Assembly (NCBI GenBank): GCA_028684915.1
Contig: JAQUEZ010000091.1
Coordinates: forward strand, 1 to 22,388
Reading direction: 5' to 3'
Source of the DNA: Desulfobulbus sp.
GTDB taxonomy: Bacteria; Desulfobacterota; Desulfobulbia; Desulfobulbales; Desulfobulbaceae
Length of the DNA stretch: 22,388 bases
Position 1 is the first letter of the stretch. Each line of letters opens with the position of its first letter. Below are positions 14,681-22,388 of the stretch, piece after piece. The position numbers and the translations under genes are program-made. The notes beneath the pieces are model-generated. The model had not been told where the DNA came from. It was given only the letters and a program-made list of their open reading frames with translations, and did no database searches.

Positions 14681-15927
14681 AGCAGGCGAATCCTCCCGGT
14701 GAGCAGGTTGTGCATCATGCCCTGCTTGAGCTGGCGGGTCTTAGCGAGCTTGGTTTCCAGGGCCGCGATTTCGGCGTCCATGGCGGAGAGGATGGCGGCT
14801 ATGGCGGTTTGTTCTTCATGCTCTGGAACGGAAAATTCAAGTCTATTTAACGCCGCAAGATTAACGACGAGCTGTGCCGAACCTGCACTTGGAGCCAGCA
14901 CCATTCTCCTTCCATCGGTTGAGTTAAGAAGGCATACAAGATAGTCTGGAGAGACTTTGCCATTCAGCCGAAGAAGGCCAACAGCACGTGAAATATTAGC
15001 CCCAATAAGTTCGTTAGGAATTTTAGCTGTTGCTCCCGGATAACCAACTAACGATATTACAACATCGTCCTTCATAAGAGTTGTTCTGGTATATTCGAGG
15101 GCTTTTTCACGCGAGACCATTGGCAGGTCCAAGCTGACGCGGCCATCAACAATGTCCCCTCCCCTCAGCATTTTGGTGCCGTTTTGAACAAATGTGCCAG
15201 CCGTCACAATGCCGTAAGTCGCGTTCTGCACAAGAATATCCCTCATGCAAACTGTTGACCACTCCCCACGAAACCCCGGCAGGCGCTTTTTTCCGGTGAG
15301 CAATTCCTGCATGACGCCTTGTCTGAGGTACCGTTTCTTGGCGATGAGTTGCTCCAGGGATTCGATGAGTCCATCCGTATCGCTCAACACCTCGGCAATA
15401 GCTTCTTGTTCGGCTTTGGTGGGCGGGAGGGCTATCTTGAAGGAACGCAAAGAAGCGATAGGAATTTCCTGCAACGCGGAGCCGTTCATTGACTGCTCCA
15501 GACGATTCCTCGTAGACGATGACGAAATATATTGCCGGCAATAACGTGCGCTCCAATCCGGCCTCACTGCAATCAGTGCCACGCCTCTCGTCAGATTACA
15601 GCCCGATAACTCATCGTTAACAATCGCAATATCACCTACTTTCCCTCTGAGCGGCATAACCAGATCTTCCGCTTGTAGGATTGTTCTTTTGTATGAGTCG
15701 CTAATTGTCTTCGACGTTGTAATCATGTCTCCTGAGTTGATCTTGCCATCTTCAATATCAACGACACGCAGGCACCTAATACCATTCTGAATGTTCGGAC
15801 CGGTCTGAACAATGCCGTATGAAATGGATCTTTTGGGATCGGTAATTGATTCGAGGTTTAAAATCTCCCAATCCTCCGGAATCACCCCGACCTCGGTCTG
15901 CTTGTATCCCGCCGGAATGCCCTTCAT
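14677..15927 (-). CDS. hsdS: Type I restriction-modification specificity subunit S
   Basis: A 416-aa DNA-recognition subunit that sets the bipartite target of the methylase and restriction complex. Two target recognition domains (about 15-185 and 225-385) are separated and ended by conserved helices: SLEQLIAKKRYLRQGVMQEL (about 195-215) and ETKLAKTRQLKQGMMHNLLT (C-terminal). The opening GYKQTEVGVIPEDWEI is typical of the family. The start codon overlaps the stop of the DUF1016 gene (ATGA, 15924-15927). The stop overlaps a former DUF4062 start. Parts of it look less GC-rich than hsdM, as is usual for exchanged recognition domains. Confidence 0.94.
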   Translation of the reverse strand: MKGIPAGYKQTEVGVIPEDWEILNLESITDPKRSISYGIVQTGPNIQNGIRCLRVVDIEDGKINSGDMITTSKTISDSYKRTILQAEDLVMPLRGKVGDIAIVNDELSGCNLTRGVALIAVRPDWSARYCRQYISSSSTRNRLEQSMNGSALQEIPIASLRSFKIALPPTKAEQEAIAEVLSDTDGLIESLEQLIAKKRYLRQGVMQELLTGKKRLPGFRGEWSTVCMRDILVQNATYGIVTAGTFVQNGTKMLRGGDIVDGRVSLDLPMVSREKALEYTRTTLMKDDVVISLVGYPGATAKIPNELIGANISRAVGLLRLNGKVSPDYLVCLLNSTDGRRMVLAPSAGSAQLVVNLAALNRLEFSVPEHEEQTAIAAILSAMDAEIAALETKLAKTRQLKQGMMHNLLTGRIRLL

Positions 15928-16937
15928 TGCCCGGCCTCGCGTAAGGTTAGCTCCAGCTCATGGCGCAACTGCTCGCGGTCGGGCAGATACAACTGATATT
16001 TCTGCACGAACAACTGGCTGTTCATTTGATAGGTGGCGTATTCCACCAGCAGCTCATCCTTGTTTTTGGTGAGGATGATGCCGATGGGCGGGTTGTCGCC
16101 TTCGATGTTTTCCTCGTTGGCAAAGTAGCCCAGATACATATTCATCTGGCCGATGTCCTGATGCTGCACCTCGTTGATCTTGAGGTCGATCAGCACAAAA
16201 CAGCGCAGGATGCGGTGGTAAAAAACCAGATCAACCCTGTAGTGGGTGTTGTTGATGGTCACCCGGTATTGTCGGCCAACAAAGGTGAAGCCCTTGCCCA
16301 ATTCCAGCAGGAATTGCTGGAGATGATCGCACAGCACTGTTTCCAGATGGGTTTCCGAAACGGTATACGGCTCTGAAATTTTAATGAACTCAAACACATA
16401 TGGCTCGCGCAGCAGATCAGCGGGCTGCTCGACAATCTGCCCCTGCGCGGCGAGTTGGAGGATACCTGCCTTGTCTTTGCTGGCCGCCAGCCGCAGGAAA
16501 AGGGCGCTTTCCTTTTGGCGTATCAGCTCGCGCACCGTCCAGCGTTCATGTGCGCACTGCTGCTCATAGAAGCCTCGCTCCAGCTCGTCATCAATTTTCA
16601 ACAGCTCGACAATGTGCGACCAGCTCAAAAGGTGCGACAGCGTCGCACCTTTTGGATAGGTCAGGTAAAACTGGCGCACGCGGATAAGATTGCTGCGGCT
16701 GAACCCCTTGCCGTGGCGCAGGCTCAGATCTTTCGCCAGGCCCGTGAGCAGCGCTTTGCCATAATCGGCTCTGATCTTGCCGTGTTGCTCAAACTCGACA
16801 ATATGCCGTCCAACCTGCCAATAGGTCGCAATGAGGCGGGCGTTGACGGCCTGCATCGCACCGATTCGACCCTGGGTGTAGGTTTCGGAGATTTGCTCCA
16901 GCAGGTTCTGATAGTCATCCGTTCTGGTCAGTTCCAT
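15924..16937 (-). CDS. DUF1016 (YhcG-like) PDDEXK nuclease domain protein
   Basis: 337 aa. The N-terminal winged-helix-like DUF1016 part includes TYWQVGRHIVEFEQ, GKGFSRSNLIRVRQFY and LSWSHIVELLKI. The C-terminal PDDEXK nuclease fold has HYRVDLVFYHR (Asp236) and FVLIDLKINE (Asp251, Lys253), then QMNMYLGYF. These proteins are frequent insertions in type I operons between hsdM and hsdS, as here; their role, nuclease or accessory, is not settled. ATG 16937 was chosen because AAGGA lies upstream and the overlap with the hsdM end is then only 10 bases. The 59 extra codons of the longer frame are antisense-like filler, low in hydrophobic residues. Confidence 0.92.
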   Translation of the reverse strand: MELTRTDDYQNLLEQISETYTQGRIGAMQAVNARLIATYWQVGRHIVEFEQHGKIRADYGKALLTGLAKDLSLRHGKGFSRSNLIRVRQFYLTYPKGATLSHLLSWSHIVELLKIDDELERGFYEQQCAHERWTVRELIRQKESALFLRLAASKDKAGILQLAAQGQIVEQPADLLREPYVFEFIKISEPYTVSETHLETVLCDHLQQFLLELGKGFTFVGRQYRVTINNTHYRVDLVFYHRILRCFVLIDLKINEVQHQDIGQMNMYLGYFANEENIEGDNPPIGIILTKNKDELLVEYATYQMNSQLFVQKYQLYLPDREQLRHELELTLREAGQ

Positions 16938-19330
16938 GAGAATCCCATCCTTTTCAAGTGGGCATTCACCTTCTCCTCCAGCTCGGCCACCCGGCTGGCC
17001 GCCTGCGGCAGCGGGGTTTCGTAGCGCTCGGCCAACTCCTTCACCCGCTGGGTAAGCGCCTGGCTGATGCGGTCCATCTCGCCATGGATGGCGGAGGCGA
17101 TGACGGTGAGCCATTTGTCGTCCACCACCAGGGTCTTGATCTCGCTCTCGCTCAGCCGGGGGTACTGTCCATAGGCCAGGGCATCGAGAGCTGCCTCGGC
17201 TTCTTTGAGGCTTTTCTTGAGCAGGGCCTCCTGGTTGCAGAGCGTCAGCCAGGCGTTGAGGACCGCCGCCTCATCTTGGGCCGACCTGTCGCCCTTGATG
17301 GCTTTGAGCCGGGCGGCAACGCCCGCCTTGTTCACCTTGTCCAGTTCGGCAAAGGCCCCTTCCTCGCCGCCGTGCTCCTCCTCCAGTTCGGCCATCTGGG
17401 CGGCCAGGCTTTCCAGGGCGGCCTCTTGTTCGCGGATGGCCGCCTGCTGGGCGGGGAAATATCGATCGACAATCAGCGGCTTGGGCACCAGGTCGCAGGC
17501 CCAGCCCTTGTCCTTCTCCTTACCCTTTTTGTCCTTTTCCACAATGCGATAGGTTGCCGCCTGCCAGCCATCGGCAGCGATCAGGTAGCAATCGTCCTGC
17601 ATGGTCGCGGCCCAGTAGTCCATCAGGTGCTGGTAGACATCGTATTTGTCGATCAGCGGTTTGTCGGCGTAGTGGGCCAGCAGGTCTTCGGCGAGTTCGG
17701 TAATGACGCTGCGCGGGTGGCAACCGGCCTGCAAGCTCTTGAGGGTGGCCGCGCTGCGCGCTTTCCAATCGGCAAACAACCTGTTCATGCGCTCAATGAA
17801 GGCGACAAACTCAGGATGCTCATAAATGGTGGGCTTGATCGACTGCTTGGCGACGGCCAGATCCAGGTAGCCGGGCCGGTTGGGGGTGAAAAGGGTCTGG
17901 CGCAGTTGCGGGCACACCTGCCAATACGGCTGCAAGCCGTCCACGTCAGCGCTGGGGATACCACCCTTGAGGTGGCCTTCGATGTCCTGGATATCCTCGG
18001 CCTGCTGGCTGTCGATATAGCGCGGGATATTGAGGTTGAACTCGTTCTGCTCGATCTCATCGACACCCACCAGGCGCGAGTATTTAGGGAGCTCCAGTCG
18101 CTTGGTGAACACATCGACGATCTGGTGGATATCGCAGTCGCGCAGTCGGTTCTTGTTGCCGTCCTTGAGAAAGCCTCGGCTGGCGTCGATCATGAAAATA
18201 CCCTTGCGGCTGTGGGCGTTCTCCTTGTCGATGACAATGATGCAGGCCGGGATGCCGGTGCCGTAGAACAGGTTGGCCGGCAGGCCGATGATGCCCTTGA
18301 TGTAGCCCCGGCGGATGAGGTTGCGGCGGATGTCGGCCTCGGCGTTGCCGCGAAAGAGGACGCCGTGCGGCAGGATGCAGGCCCCTTTGCCCGTACTTTT
18401 CAGCGAGCGGACAATGTGCAGCAGGTAGGCGTAGTCGCCTTGCTTGGCAGGCGGGGTGCCGAAATATTTGAAGCGCTCGTGTGGGTCGTTCTGCGGGTCG
18501 ATACCGGTGCTCCAGCGTTTGTCGCTGAACGGCGGATTGGCGACCACATAGTCGAAGGTCTTGAGTTGGCCGTCGTCGCTGGTGAACAGTGGGTTGGCCA
18601 GGGTATTGCCCTGTTTGATCAGGGCTGTGGGGTTGTTGTGCAGGATCATGTTCATCCGCGCCAGGCCGGAGGTGGCGGCGTCCTTCTCCTGGCCGTAGAG
18701 CGTCACCTGGGCGCGGGCGGCATCGCCCACTTTGAGGAGCAACGACCCCGAACCGCAGGTCGGGTCGTAGACGGTGGTGGTGTTGGTGGTCTGCGCCTCA
18801 CCGATGCCGATAATCTGGGCCATGATGCGGCTGACCTCGGCAGGGGTGTAGAACTGTCCCTTGCTCTTGCCGCTCTCGGTGGCGAAATGGCGCATCAGGT
18901 ATTCATAGGCATCGCCGAGGATGTCGTCACCCTCGGCGCGGTTCTTGCTGAAATCAAGCCCCTTGTGTTCAAAAATGGCGATCAGGTTGGTGAGACGTTC
19001 CACCATCTCCGCGCCGCTGCCCAACTTGCTCGGATCGTTAAAATCCGGCATGTCGGAGAGTTTGTTGGCATTGGCCAGCGGTCCGATGATTTTTTTATTA
19101 ATCTGATCGCCGATGTCGGGCTTGCCCTTGAGGGCGACCATGTCCTGGAAGCTGGCGCCGTCGGGAATGGTAATCGGCGCATAAGGCACGCCGGCGTATT
19201 TGTCGCTGACGTATTTGACGAACAGCAGCACCAGCACATAGTCCTTGTACTGGCTGGCATCCATGCCGCCGCGCAGTTCATCACAGGATTGCCAGAGCGA
19301 GGAATAAAGTTCAGATTTTTTCAGGGCCAT
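16928..19330 (-). CDS. hsdM: Type I restriction-modification DNA methyltransferase subunit M
   Basis: An 800-aa N6-adenine methyltransferase. The HsdM N-terminal helical domain (about 5-145) begins LKKSELYSSLWQSCDELRGG. GQFYTPAEV precedes SAM motif I DPTCGSGSLLLKVGD (189-203), and the catalytic motif IV is NPPF (265-268). It is longer than the classical ~500-aa HsdM: a C-terminal extension from about 480 contains acidic coiled-coil segments (for example LAAQMAELEEEHGGEEG) and ends with a helix that would contact HsdS. No strong ribosome site precedes the ATG at 19330; the start is chosen by the family's usual MALKKSEL-type opening. It is the first gene of the restriction operon. Confidence 0.94.
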   Translation of the reverse strand: MALKKSELYSSLWQSCDELRGGMDASQYKDYVLVLLFVKYVSDKYAGVPYAPITIPDGASFQDMVALKGKPDIGDQINKKIIGPLANANKLSDMPDFNDPSKLGSGAEMVERLTNLIAIFEHKGLDFSKNRAEGDDILGDAYEYLMRHFATESGKSKGQFYTPAEVSRIMAQIIGIGEAQTTNTTTVYDPTCGSGSLLLKVGDAARAQVTLYGQEKDAATSGLARMNMILHNNPTALIKQGNTLANPLFTSDDGQLKTFDYVVANPPFSDKRWSTGIDPQNDPHERFKYFGTPPAKQGDYAYLLHIVRSLKSTGKGACILPHGVLFRGNAEADIRRNLIRRGYIKGIIGLPANLFYGTGIPACIIVIDKENAHSRKGIFMIDASRGFLKDGNKNRLRDCDIHQIVDVFTKRLELPKYSRLVGVDEIEQNEFNLNIPRYIDSQQAEDIQDIEGHLKGGIPSADVDGLQPYWQVCPQLRQTLFTPNRPGYLDLAVAKQSIKPTIYEHPEFVAFIERMNRLFADWKARSAATLKSLQAGCHPRSVITELAEDLLAHYADKPLIDKYDVYQHLMDYWAATMQDDCYLIAADGWQAATYRIVEKDKKGKEKDKGWACDLVPKPLIVDRYFPAQQAAIREQEAALESLAAQMAELEEEHGGEEGAFAELDKVNKAGVAARLKAIKGDRSAQDEAAVLNAWLTLCNQEALLKKSLKEAEAALDALAYGQYPRLSESEIKTLVVDDKWLTVIASAIHGEMDRISQALTQRVKELAERYETPLPQAASRVAELEEKVNAHLKRMGFSWN

Positions 19331-19734
19331 ACAGTCAGTTGCCAGTGCAAGGGCGAGGAAAGAATCTATCGTTCCCCATCAAGAGCAGGGGAAGCGAAGA
19401 GTTGGATGAGAGAGGGATGCCTATTCTTTCCGGTCAGTTATCAAATTTCGCCATGGTATACCAAACAGGCGATATTGTACAGAGTTAACACCTGATGATT
19501 GCCTGCCCGTTGCAGCAAAAAAGAAGACGCGACGATTCGCCAGATTCTATTAAAAAGTTCAGCCTTTCAGCCTGAGCCCCGCCGGAGGCAGAGCGCGTCT
19601 CCGCCTTCGCCACCTGGAGGTGGAGCGTGGCTGGGGGAAAGGGGCAAGGCTGCGAGTGAGCGAGCACCCGCAGGGCATGGCCTTGCGGCTTTGCCACAGC
19701 CATGCTACCTGGGCAAGCTCGCCTTTTAATGCGC
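19331..19734. other. Gene-free region upstream of hsdM
   Basis: About 400 bases between the hsdM start and the terminator of the recombinase operon. The hsdM promoter must lie here. On the minus strand an AT-rich patch, with TGTACAAT around 19474-19481 and a GGTATACC palindrome at 19455-19462, is the best place for it, but no clear -35/-10 pair emerges. The GC-rich stretch 19560-19735 has several short inverted repeats (for example GCATGG 19675-19680 with CCATGC 19700-19705) and could be structured RNA or decayed coding DNA. Overlapping short open frames on both strands show no family features. Confidence 0.45.
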
Positions 19735-19772
19735 TACAAACACAAAAGGCCTCCACTACCGGGGAGGCCTTT
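19735..19772 (-). terminator. Strong rho-independent terminator of the recombinase operon
   Basis: The perfect 10-base arms AAAGGCCTCC (19745-19754) and GGAGGCCTTT (19763-19772) enclose an 8-base loop. On the minus strand the stem runs into TTTTGTGTTTG, giving an intrinsic terminator for transcripts coming from the recombinase and membrane-protein genes. On the plus strand the stem ends in TTT followed by a weaker pyrimidine tract, so it may act in both directions. Confidence 0.85.
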
Positions 19773-19979
19773 CACTTCTTTCTCAATGTCCGCGTCGCGT
19801 TAGATTGCCAAACGGTCAGTTGATGCCGTGGCCGATGGTTATAATCTGAACCACCGCGAGAAGTCACCTTCCCGATTCGCCCCCAAGAGTTCAGCGTGGG
19901 ACTGTTCGCCGCTGCTGGCCTGTGCGCCTCTGCGCCGATCAGGTCAGTTGTGCAGATCTGCCAAATAAGAGGTCCGGCT
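19773..19979. other. Untranslated stretch before the terminator
   Basis: These 207 bases lie between the stop codon of the membrane coiled-coil gene and the terminator. I see no gene, tRNA-like fold or repeat here. It is a long 3' untranslated region if the terminator serves that operon. Confidence 0.4.
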
Positions 19980-20654
19980 CTACGGGCCGATCCGTGTGTC
20001 GTCAGACAAAGCGCCACGGTGCACTCCAATATCATCACTGTATTCGGGCCAGGGGGGCTGGTCAACCGGTTTTCTTCGTTGTTTTCCCATAAGCCGCTTC
20101 ATCTTGGCCCTGGCGTTGAACAGCTCCCGCTGCTGGGAGTCGACCTTGCGCTCAAGTATCGCAATCTGTTTGCCGCGCTCACCGCTCTTCATCATTTGGT
20201 CAAAGGATTCTTTCCGGGCTTGTTGGAGCAATTTTCGCAGGTTCTTTATCTCAACTTCCTGTATCTGCTGATTGTTGCGCAGACTTTCAGCCAGCTCCCG
20301 GAGCTTTATCTCCTCTGGAGTCACTTCTTTTGCTGGCGGATGCTCGCCATCCAGCAGGCGATACAGCCAGTGATACTCAACCCCCAAGGAATATCCGGCC
20401 AGGACGCAGAGCAGCATCAGCGGCCACAGCTCCCATAAGGCCTGCCAGCCGATGCTATGGGAAGAGAGGGCAAAACTGCCTACCACCTTGCCCGCCCTGC
20501 GTTCCACCAGCACCATCCCGTCCTGGGGGAGAGAGAACGGGTCCGTATCCAAGCGGAAGAAACCCCAACCGGGCAACACCCAGGCCAGCCAAAGAACAAC
20601 CAACAGGGGCAAGAAACCGAAAAGAAACCAAAAGCTACACCATCCTTTTTTCAT
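19980..20654 (-). CDS. Two-helix membrane protein with coiled coil, unknown function
   Basis: A 224-aa protein I do not recognise. A positively charged start (MKKGW) leads into a first membrane helix (about 7-29). A roughly 40-residue loop containing RLDTDPFSLPQDG follows, then a second helix (about 73-95, LWPLMLLCVLAGYSLGV). A long charged coiled coil (about 110-195) follows and a hydrophilic tail. With both ends in the cytoplasm, the coiled coil would face inward. The ATG overlaps the stop codon of the recombinase gene (ATGA, 20651-20654), so the two are coupled and probably part of one mobile-element operon. A role in transfer or element maintenance is only a guess. Confidence 0.8.
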   Translation of the reverse strand: MKKGWCSFWFLFGFLPLLVVLWLAWVLPGWGFFRLDTDPFSLPQDGMVLVERRAGKVVGSFALSSHSIGWQALWELWPLMLLCVLAGYSLGVEYHWLYRLLDGEHPPAKEVTPEEIKLRELAESLRNNQQIQEVEIKNLRKLLQQARKESFDQMMKSGERGKQIAILERKVDSQQRELFNARAKMKRLMGKQRRKPVDQPPWPEYSDDIGVHRGALSDDTRIGP

Positions 20655-21541
20655 CGCAGATAGGCCTCAGTGGTGTCCTTGTCAAAATGGCCGACCTCCT
20701 GGGCCACCGTTGCCTTGGCCTGGTCATACCGCATCCCTTGTTGTTGCAACTCGCCTATCCGCTCCTGGGCATAACTATGGCGCAGCCCATGAGCACCGTT
20801 GGAAAAGCCCAACTCCCGATTGCTGGCCGATGAAAAACTCTGACTCCAGGCCCGGCCGCCGCCGATGTCGTAGTGCTGGCGGTAGTGCACCCCCCGGTCG
20901 ATCACCAGACGGGTTTCCTCCAACCGCCTGGCTTCCAAGGCCGTGGCCAACTCCCGGGACAGCATCACCTCGCGCACCAATCCACCTTTGCCGACAACGG
21001 TGTAGCGATCACCATCCCGGCCGCTGAACCGTTCCGCACTCCACTGACGATGGCCGGAGGCTGCCCGTTCACCGGCCGGCCGTAGGGTAAGCAGCTCATG
21101 CGCCCGCAACCCGGCATGATAGGCCAACCGGGTGGCCAGGCTGTTGGCCTCGCTCTGGGCTTGCGCAATCCGCTCCACCTGGGCAGGGGTGTAGCTGCGA
21201 GTAGCAAGGGTGCTCTCTTTGCTGCTGCAGACGATCTCCAACTTCTGACCCAGATGAATCTGGATCGCCTGGCGGTCCAGATCGAGGGTCTTCTGCCCAA
21301 CCACTTGCGAGCGCTCGGCCAGATACTGCCGGGCCACCTGTTCGGTTGCGCTGTGCAGATCTCCCAGTCGATGCTGGCGAAGATAGTCGGCAAAGCCCTT
21401 GAGGGCCTGCTCATAACCCCGAGCCGTGCCCAGACTGTGAATACGGCCATCGTTCTGGTGATCATGCCTGCCGGTCCCCAGGGCAATTTTGCGGGAGACT
21501 GCATGTTCAGCCTGGGCCTTCGACGAACGAAAACTCGGCAT
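20651..21541 (-). CDS. Tyrosine recombinase (phage/ICE-type integrase)
   Basis: A 296-aa site-specific recombinase. The SAM-like core-binding domain covers about 30-105 (GYEQALKGFADYLRQHRLG). The catalytic domain carries Arg145 (HAGLRAHEL), Lys185 (VVGKGGLVREV), His251-Arg254 (HGLRHSY), His285 (VGHFDKD) and the nucleophile Tyr294 three residues from the C-terminus (TEAYLR). All six catalytic positions are present, so it should be active. GGAG lies 7 bases before the ATG. Its start lies 35 bases inside the preceding small gene and its stop overlaps the next one. The likely job is integration/excision or multimer resolution of the element. No attachment site could be identified in the window. 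Confidence 0.92.
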   Translation of the reverse strand: MPSFRSSKAQAEHAVSRKIALGTGRHDHQNDGRIHSLGTARGYEQALKGFADYLRQHRLGDLHSATEQVARQYLAERSQVVGQKTLDLDRQAIQIHLGQKLEIVCSSKESTLATRSYTPAQVERIAQAQSEANSLATRLAYHAGLRAHELLTLRPAGERAASGHRQWSAERFSGRDGDRYTVVGKGGLVREVMLSRELATALEARRLEETRLVIDRGVHYRQHYDIGGGRAWSQSFSSASNRELGFSNGAHGLRHSYAQERIGELQQQGMRYDQAKATVAQEVGHFDKDTTEAYLR

Positions 21542-21785
21542 GGTGCAACTCCGGCAAACGTTTCAGATAGCGGTCAATCGAGCTGCGGTGGATCCGGCAG
21601 CGATGGATACGCAGCCACTCGGCCAGATCCGCACAGGAAGCGCCGGCCCGCCGCATGGCCACCAGTTCGGTCCGGTAGCGGTCCAGCCGGCTTTTGCGGT
21701 AGTGTTTCCGCCTGGCCACTGCCCGGCGGCTGCGAATGCGTGCGACCTCGGCCTGCGCATCAAATGTCTCCTCAGGTGTCTCCAT
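21507..21785 (-). CDS. Small basic HTH-like protein upstream of the recombinase
   Basis: A 92-aa, strongly basic protein. Residues about 15-35 are Arg-rich (RIRSRRAVARRKHYRKSR). They are followed by a likely helix-turn-helix, ELVAMRRAGASCADLAEWLR then RSSIDRYLKRLPE, the pattern of small DNA-binding proteins of mobile elements. ATG 21785 is fixed by a very good site, GGAGG, 7 bases upstream. The longer frame extending to 22085 runs through inverted repeats and is not credible. It overlaps the recombinase start by 35 bases. It may regulate the recombinase or act as a recombination directionality or transfer accessory factor; the family is not recognised. Confidence 0.8.
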   Translation of the reverse strand: METPEETFDAQAEVARIRSRRAVARRKHYRKSRLDRYRTELVAMRRAGASCADLAEWLRIHRCRIHRSSIDRYLKRLPELHHAEFSFVEGPG

Positions 21786-21800
21786 GTTTCGTCCTCCAAG

Positions 21801-21825
21801 CTTTGTCGCGCCCGGCGCGGCAAAG
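21801..21825. repeat. Imperfect inverted repeat in the spacer
   Basis: CTTTGTCGCGC (21801-21811) pairs with GCGCGGCAAAG (21815-21825) with one wobble position around a 3-base loop. It lies just upstream of the ribosome site of the HTH-like gene, where it could affect translation or bind a regulator. Confidence 0.6.
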
Positions 21826-21842
21826 CGGCGCTGGGGTGCGGG

Positions 21843-21880
21843 TTCCGCGCTGTGTCGGCGCCAGCTGACACAGCGCGGAA
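21843..21880. repeat. Perfect 14-base inverted repeat
   Basis: TTCCGCGCTGTGTC (21843-21856) and GACACAGCGCGGAA (21867-21880) are exact complements around a 10-base loop that contains GGCGCC. No T-tract follows on either strand, so it is not an intrinsic terminator. Such arms suit an operator, an oriT nic-region hairpin or an origin element. Confidence 0.85.
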
Positions 21881-21901
21881 ATCCGGGCATCGAAATTGAC
21901 A

Positions 21902-21953
21902 GTGGTTTGCAGCAGGTGACAAACAGTCTCCAGTTTGTCAGCGCTGCAACCAC
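21902..21953. repeat. Long interrupted inverted repeat
   Basis: GTGGTTTGCAGC (21902-21913) pairs with GCTGCAACCAC (21943-21953) with one bulged base. Inside it, TGACAAAC (21917-21924) pairs with GTTTGTCA (21933-21940) around an 8-base loop. The structure spans 52 bases and has no T-tract. With the two repeats next to it, it forms a cluster in the spacer between the Rep-like gene end and the HTH-like gene. Confidence 0.85.
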
Positions 21954-22008
21954 CAGGGATTTTCGCGTCTGGTGCAATGCAGCCGTGCAGGGCACGGTTG
22001 CCACACTC

Positions 22009-22388
22009 TCAGGAGCAGTCGCTGACCTCCCGGGCATTCCAGGCCTTGATCTTGGCCAGAATCTGGACCACACCGGCAGCCGCATTCACGCCTACCGGCA
22101 AGTCAGCCAGGGCCAGTGAGCGAAAGTGCTCCCGCTCTTCCTCGGCAAGTCCGTTCCACAGAGCATCTCGCTCGGCACTCGCCGCCTCTTCCTGGGCCTT
22201 GATTGTTTTTTGCTGCGAAGCAATGGCCTCTTTCTGCTGGTACAAGGCCTTGGCTCGTTTCTGCCGTTCTGCAAAGGGCACGTACCATTCCGGCACCACC
22301 AGGGAGGTGCACAGAGCCTGGAGGTAGCCGCCAGGATTCCGTGGATCCTCCCGCTTGCGTCGCCAGGTCTCAGCGGCCACATCCGCTG
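22009..22388 (-). CDS. C-terminal part of a possible replication-initiator-like protein
   Basis: The frame is open to the window edge; about 126 codons are visible, ending at TGA 22009-22011, and the start lies outside. The segment KREDPRNPGGYLQALC resembles the PGGYLRxL stretch near the C-terminus of several plasmid Rep proteins. A Lys/Ala/Glu-rich coil and a GLAEEEREHFRSLALADLP helix follow, a pattern also common at Rep C-termini. That reading is tentative. Gene order (Rep-like, inverted-repeat spacer, small HTH, recombinase) fits a plasmid or integrative element. A GTG at 22380 could serve as an internal start but has no clear ribosome site. Confidence 0.55.
   Translation of the reverse strand, partial: ADVAAETWRRKREDPRNPGGYLQALCTSLVVPEWYVPFAERQKRAKALYQQKEAIASQQKTIKAQEEAASAERDALWNGLAEEEREHFRSLALADLPVGVNAAAGVVQILAKIKAWNAREVSDCS

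Noticed and set aside
16928..17114. A longer N-terminus of the DUF1016 protein, overlapping hsdM by 187 bases
   Set aside because: The extra 59 residues are Gly/Pro/Arg-rich out-of-frame hsdM sequence; a ribosome site supports ATG 16937.
16958..19495. A plus-strand open frame of about 845 codons
   Set aside because: Antisense shadow of hsdM, whose SAM motif and NPPF are intact. The translation is low-complexity and has no ribosome site.
21843..21953. Intrinsic terminators after the Rep-like gene
   Set aside because: The hairpins are strong but neither strand has a following T-tract.
21507..22085. A 192-codon version of the small HTH gene
   Set aside because: The upstream 100 codons run through the inverted-repeat cluster and look random, while a strong GGAGG precedes the internal ATG at 21785.

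Overview
The window is a chromosomal or integrated segment of a fairly GC-rich proteobacterium-like genome. A Desulfobacterota (delta-proteobacterial) host is my best guess, from the MASE3/PAS/HisKA_2 sensor kinase and the PAS protein with an ELRMIELKKEI-type C-terminal coil; this is inference, and no rRNA or tRNA gene is present to test it. Every gene I can support lies on the minus strand, so transcription runs from high to low coordinates.

Region A (1-4793): a three-gene signalling operon. A membrane PAS sensor without a kinase domain (2682-4793) is followed by a MASE3-PAS-PAS-HisKA_2 histidine kinase (356-2692) and a response regulator cut by the window edge (1-359). Neighbouring genes overlap by 4-11 bases.

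Region B (about 5000-10238): a visibly AT-rich block whose four genes all overlap. In transcription order it encodes (1) a fusion of a YprB-like DEDD exonuclease, a DUF429 domain and a P-loop nucleotide-kinase-like domain, (2) a short adenylosuccinate-synthetase homologue with Ser in place of the catalytic Asp13, as in phage PurZ, (3) a dCTP deaminase/dUTPase-fold protein that lacks the usual active-site residues and ends in a membrane helix and coiled coil, and (4) a deoxynucleoside kinase. A hairpin followed by a T-rich tract (about 5003-5070) probably ends the operon. This is the strongest candidate for an undescribed system: a deoxynucleotide-modifying, nuclease-equipped module, plausibly antiviral.

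Region C (10239-19330): a type I restriction-modification operon, hsdM / DUF1016 PDDEXK nuclease / hsdS / cargo slot / hsdR / DUF45 zinc metallopeptidase. The slot between hsdS and hsdR (14083-14680) holds one intact small gene and three gene fragments: a DUF4062 start with a nonsense codon, an hsdS 3' tail, and a zeta-toxin-like P-loop stub.

Region D (19331-22388): mobile-element genes. A partial gene with a Rep-like C-terminus is followed by a spacer with three inverted repeats, a small basic HTH-like protein, a tyrosine recombinase, and a two-helix membrane coiled-coil protein whose operon ends in a strong terminator at 19735-19772.

Together, regions B-D look like a defence island carried by, or next to, an integrative element inserted beside an ordinary signalling operon. 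No CRISPR array, insertion sequence, rRNA or tRNA was seen.
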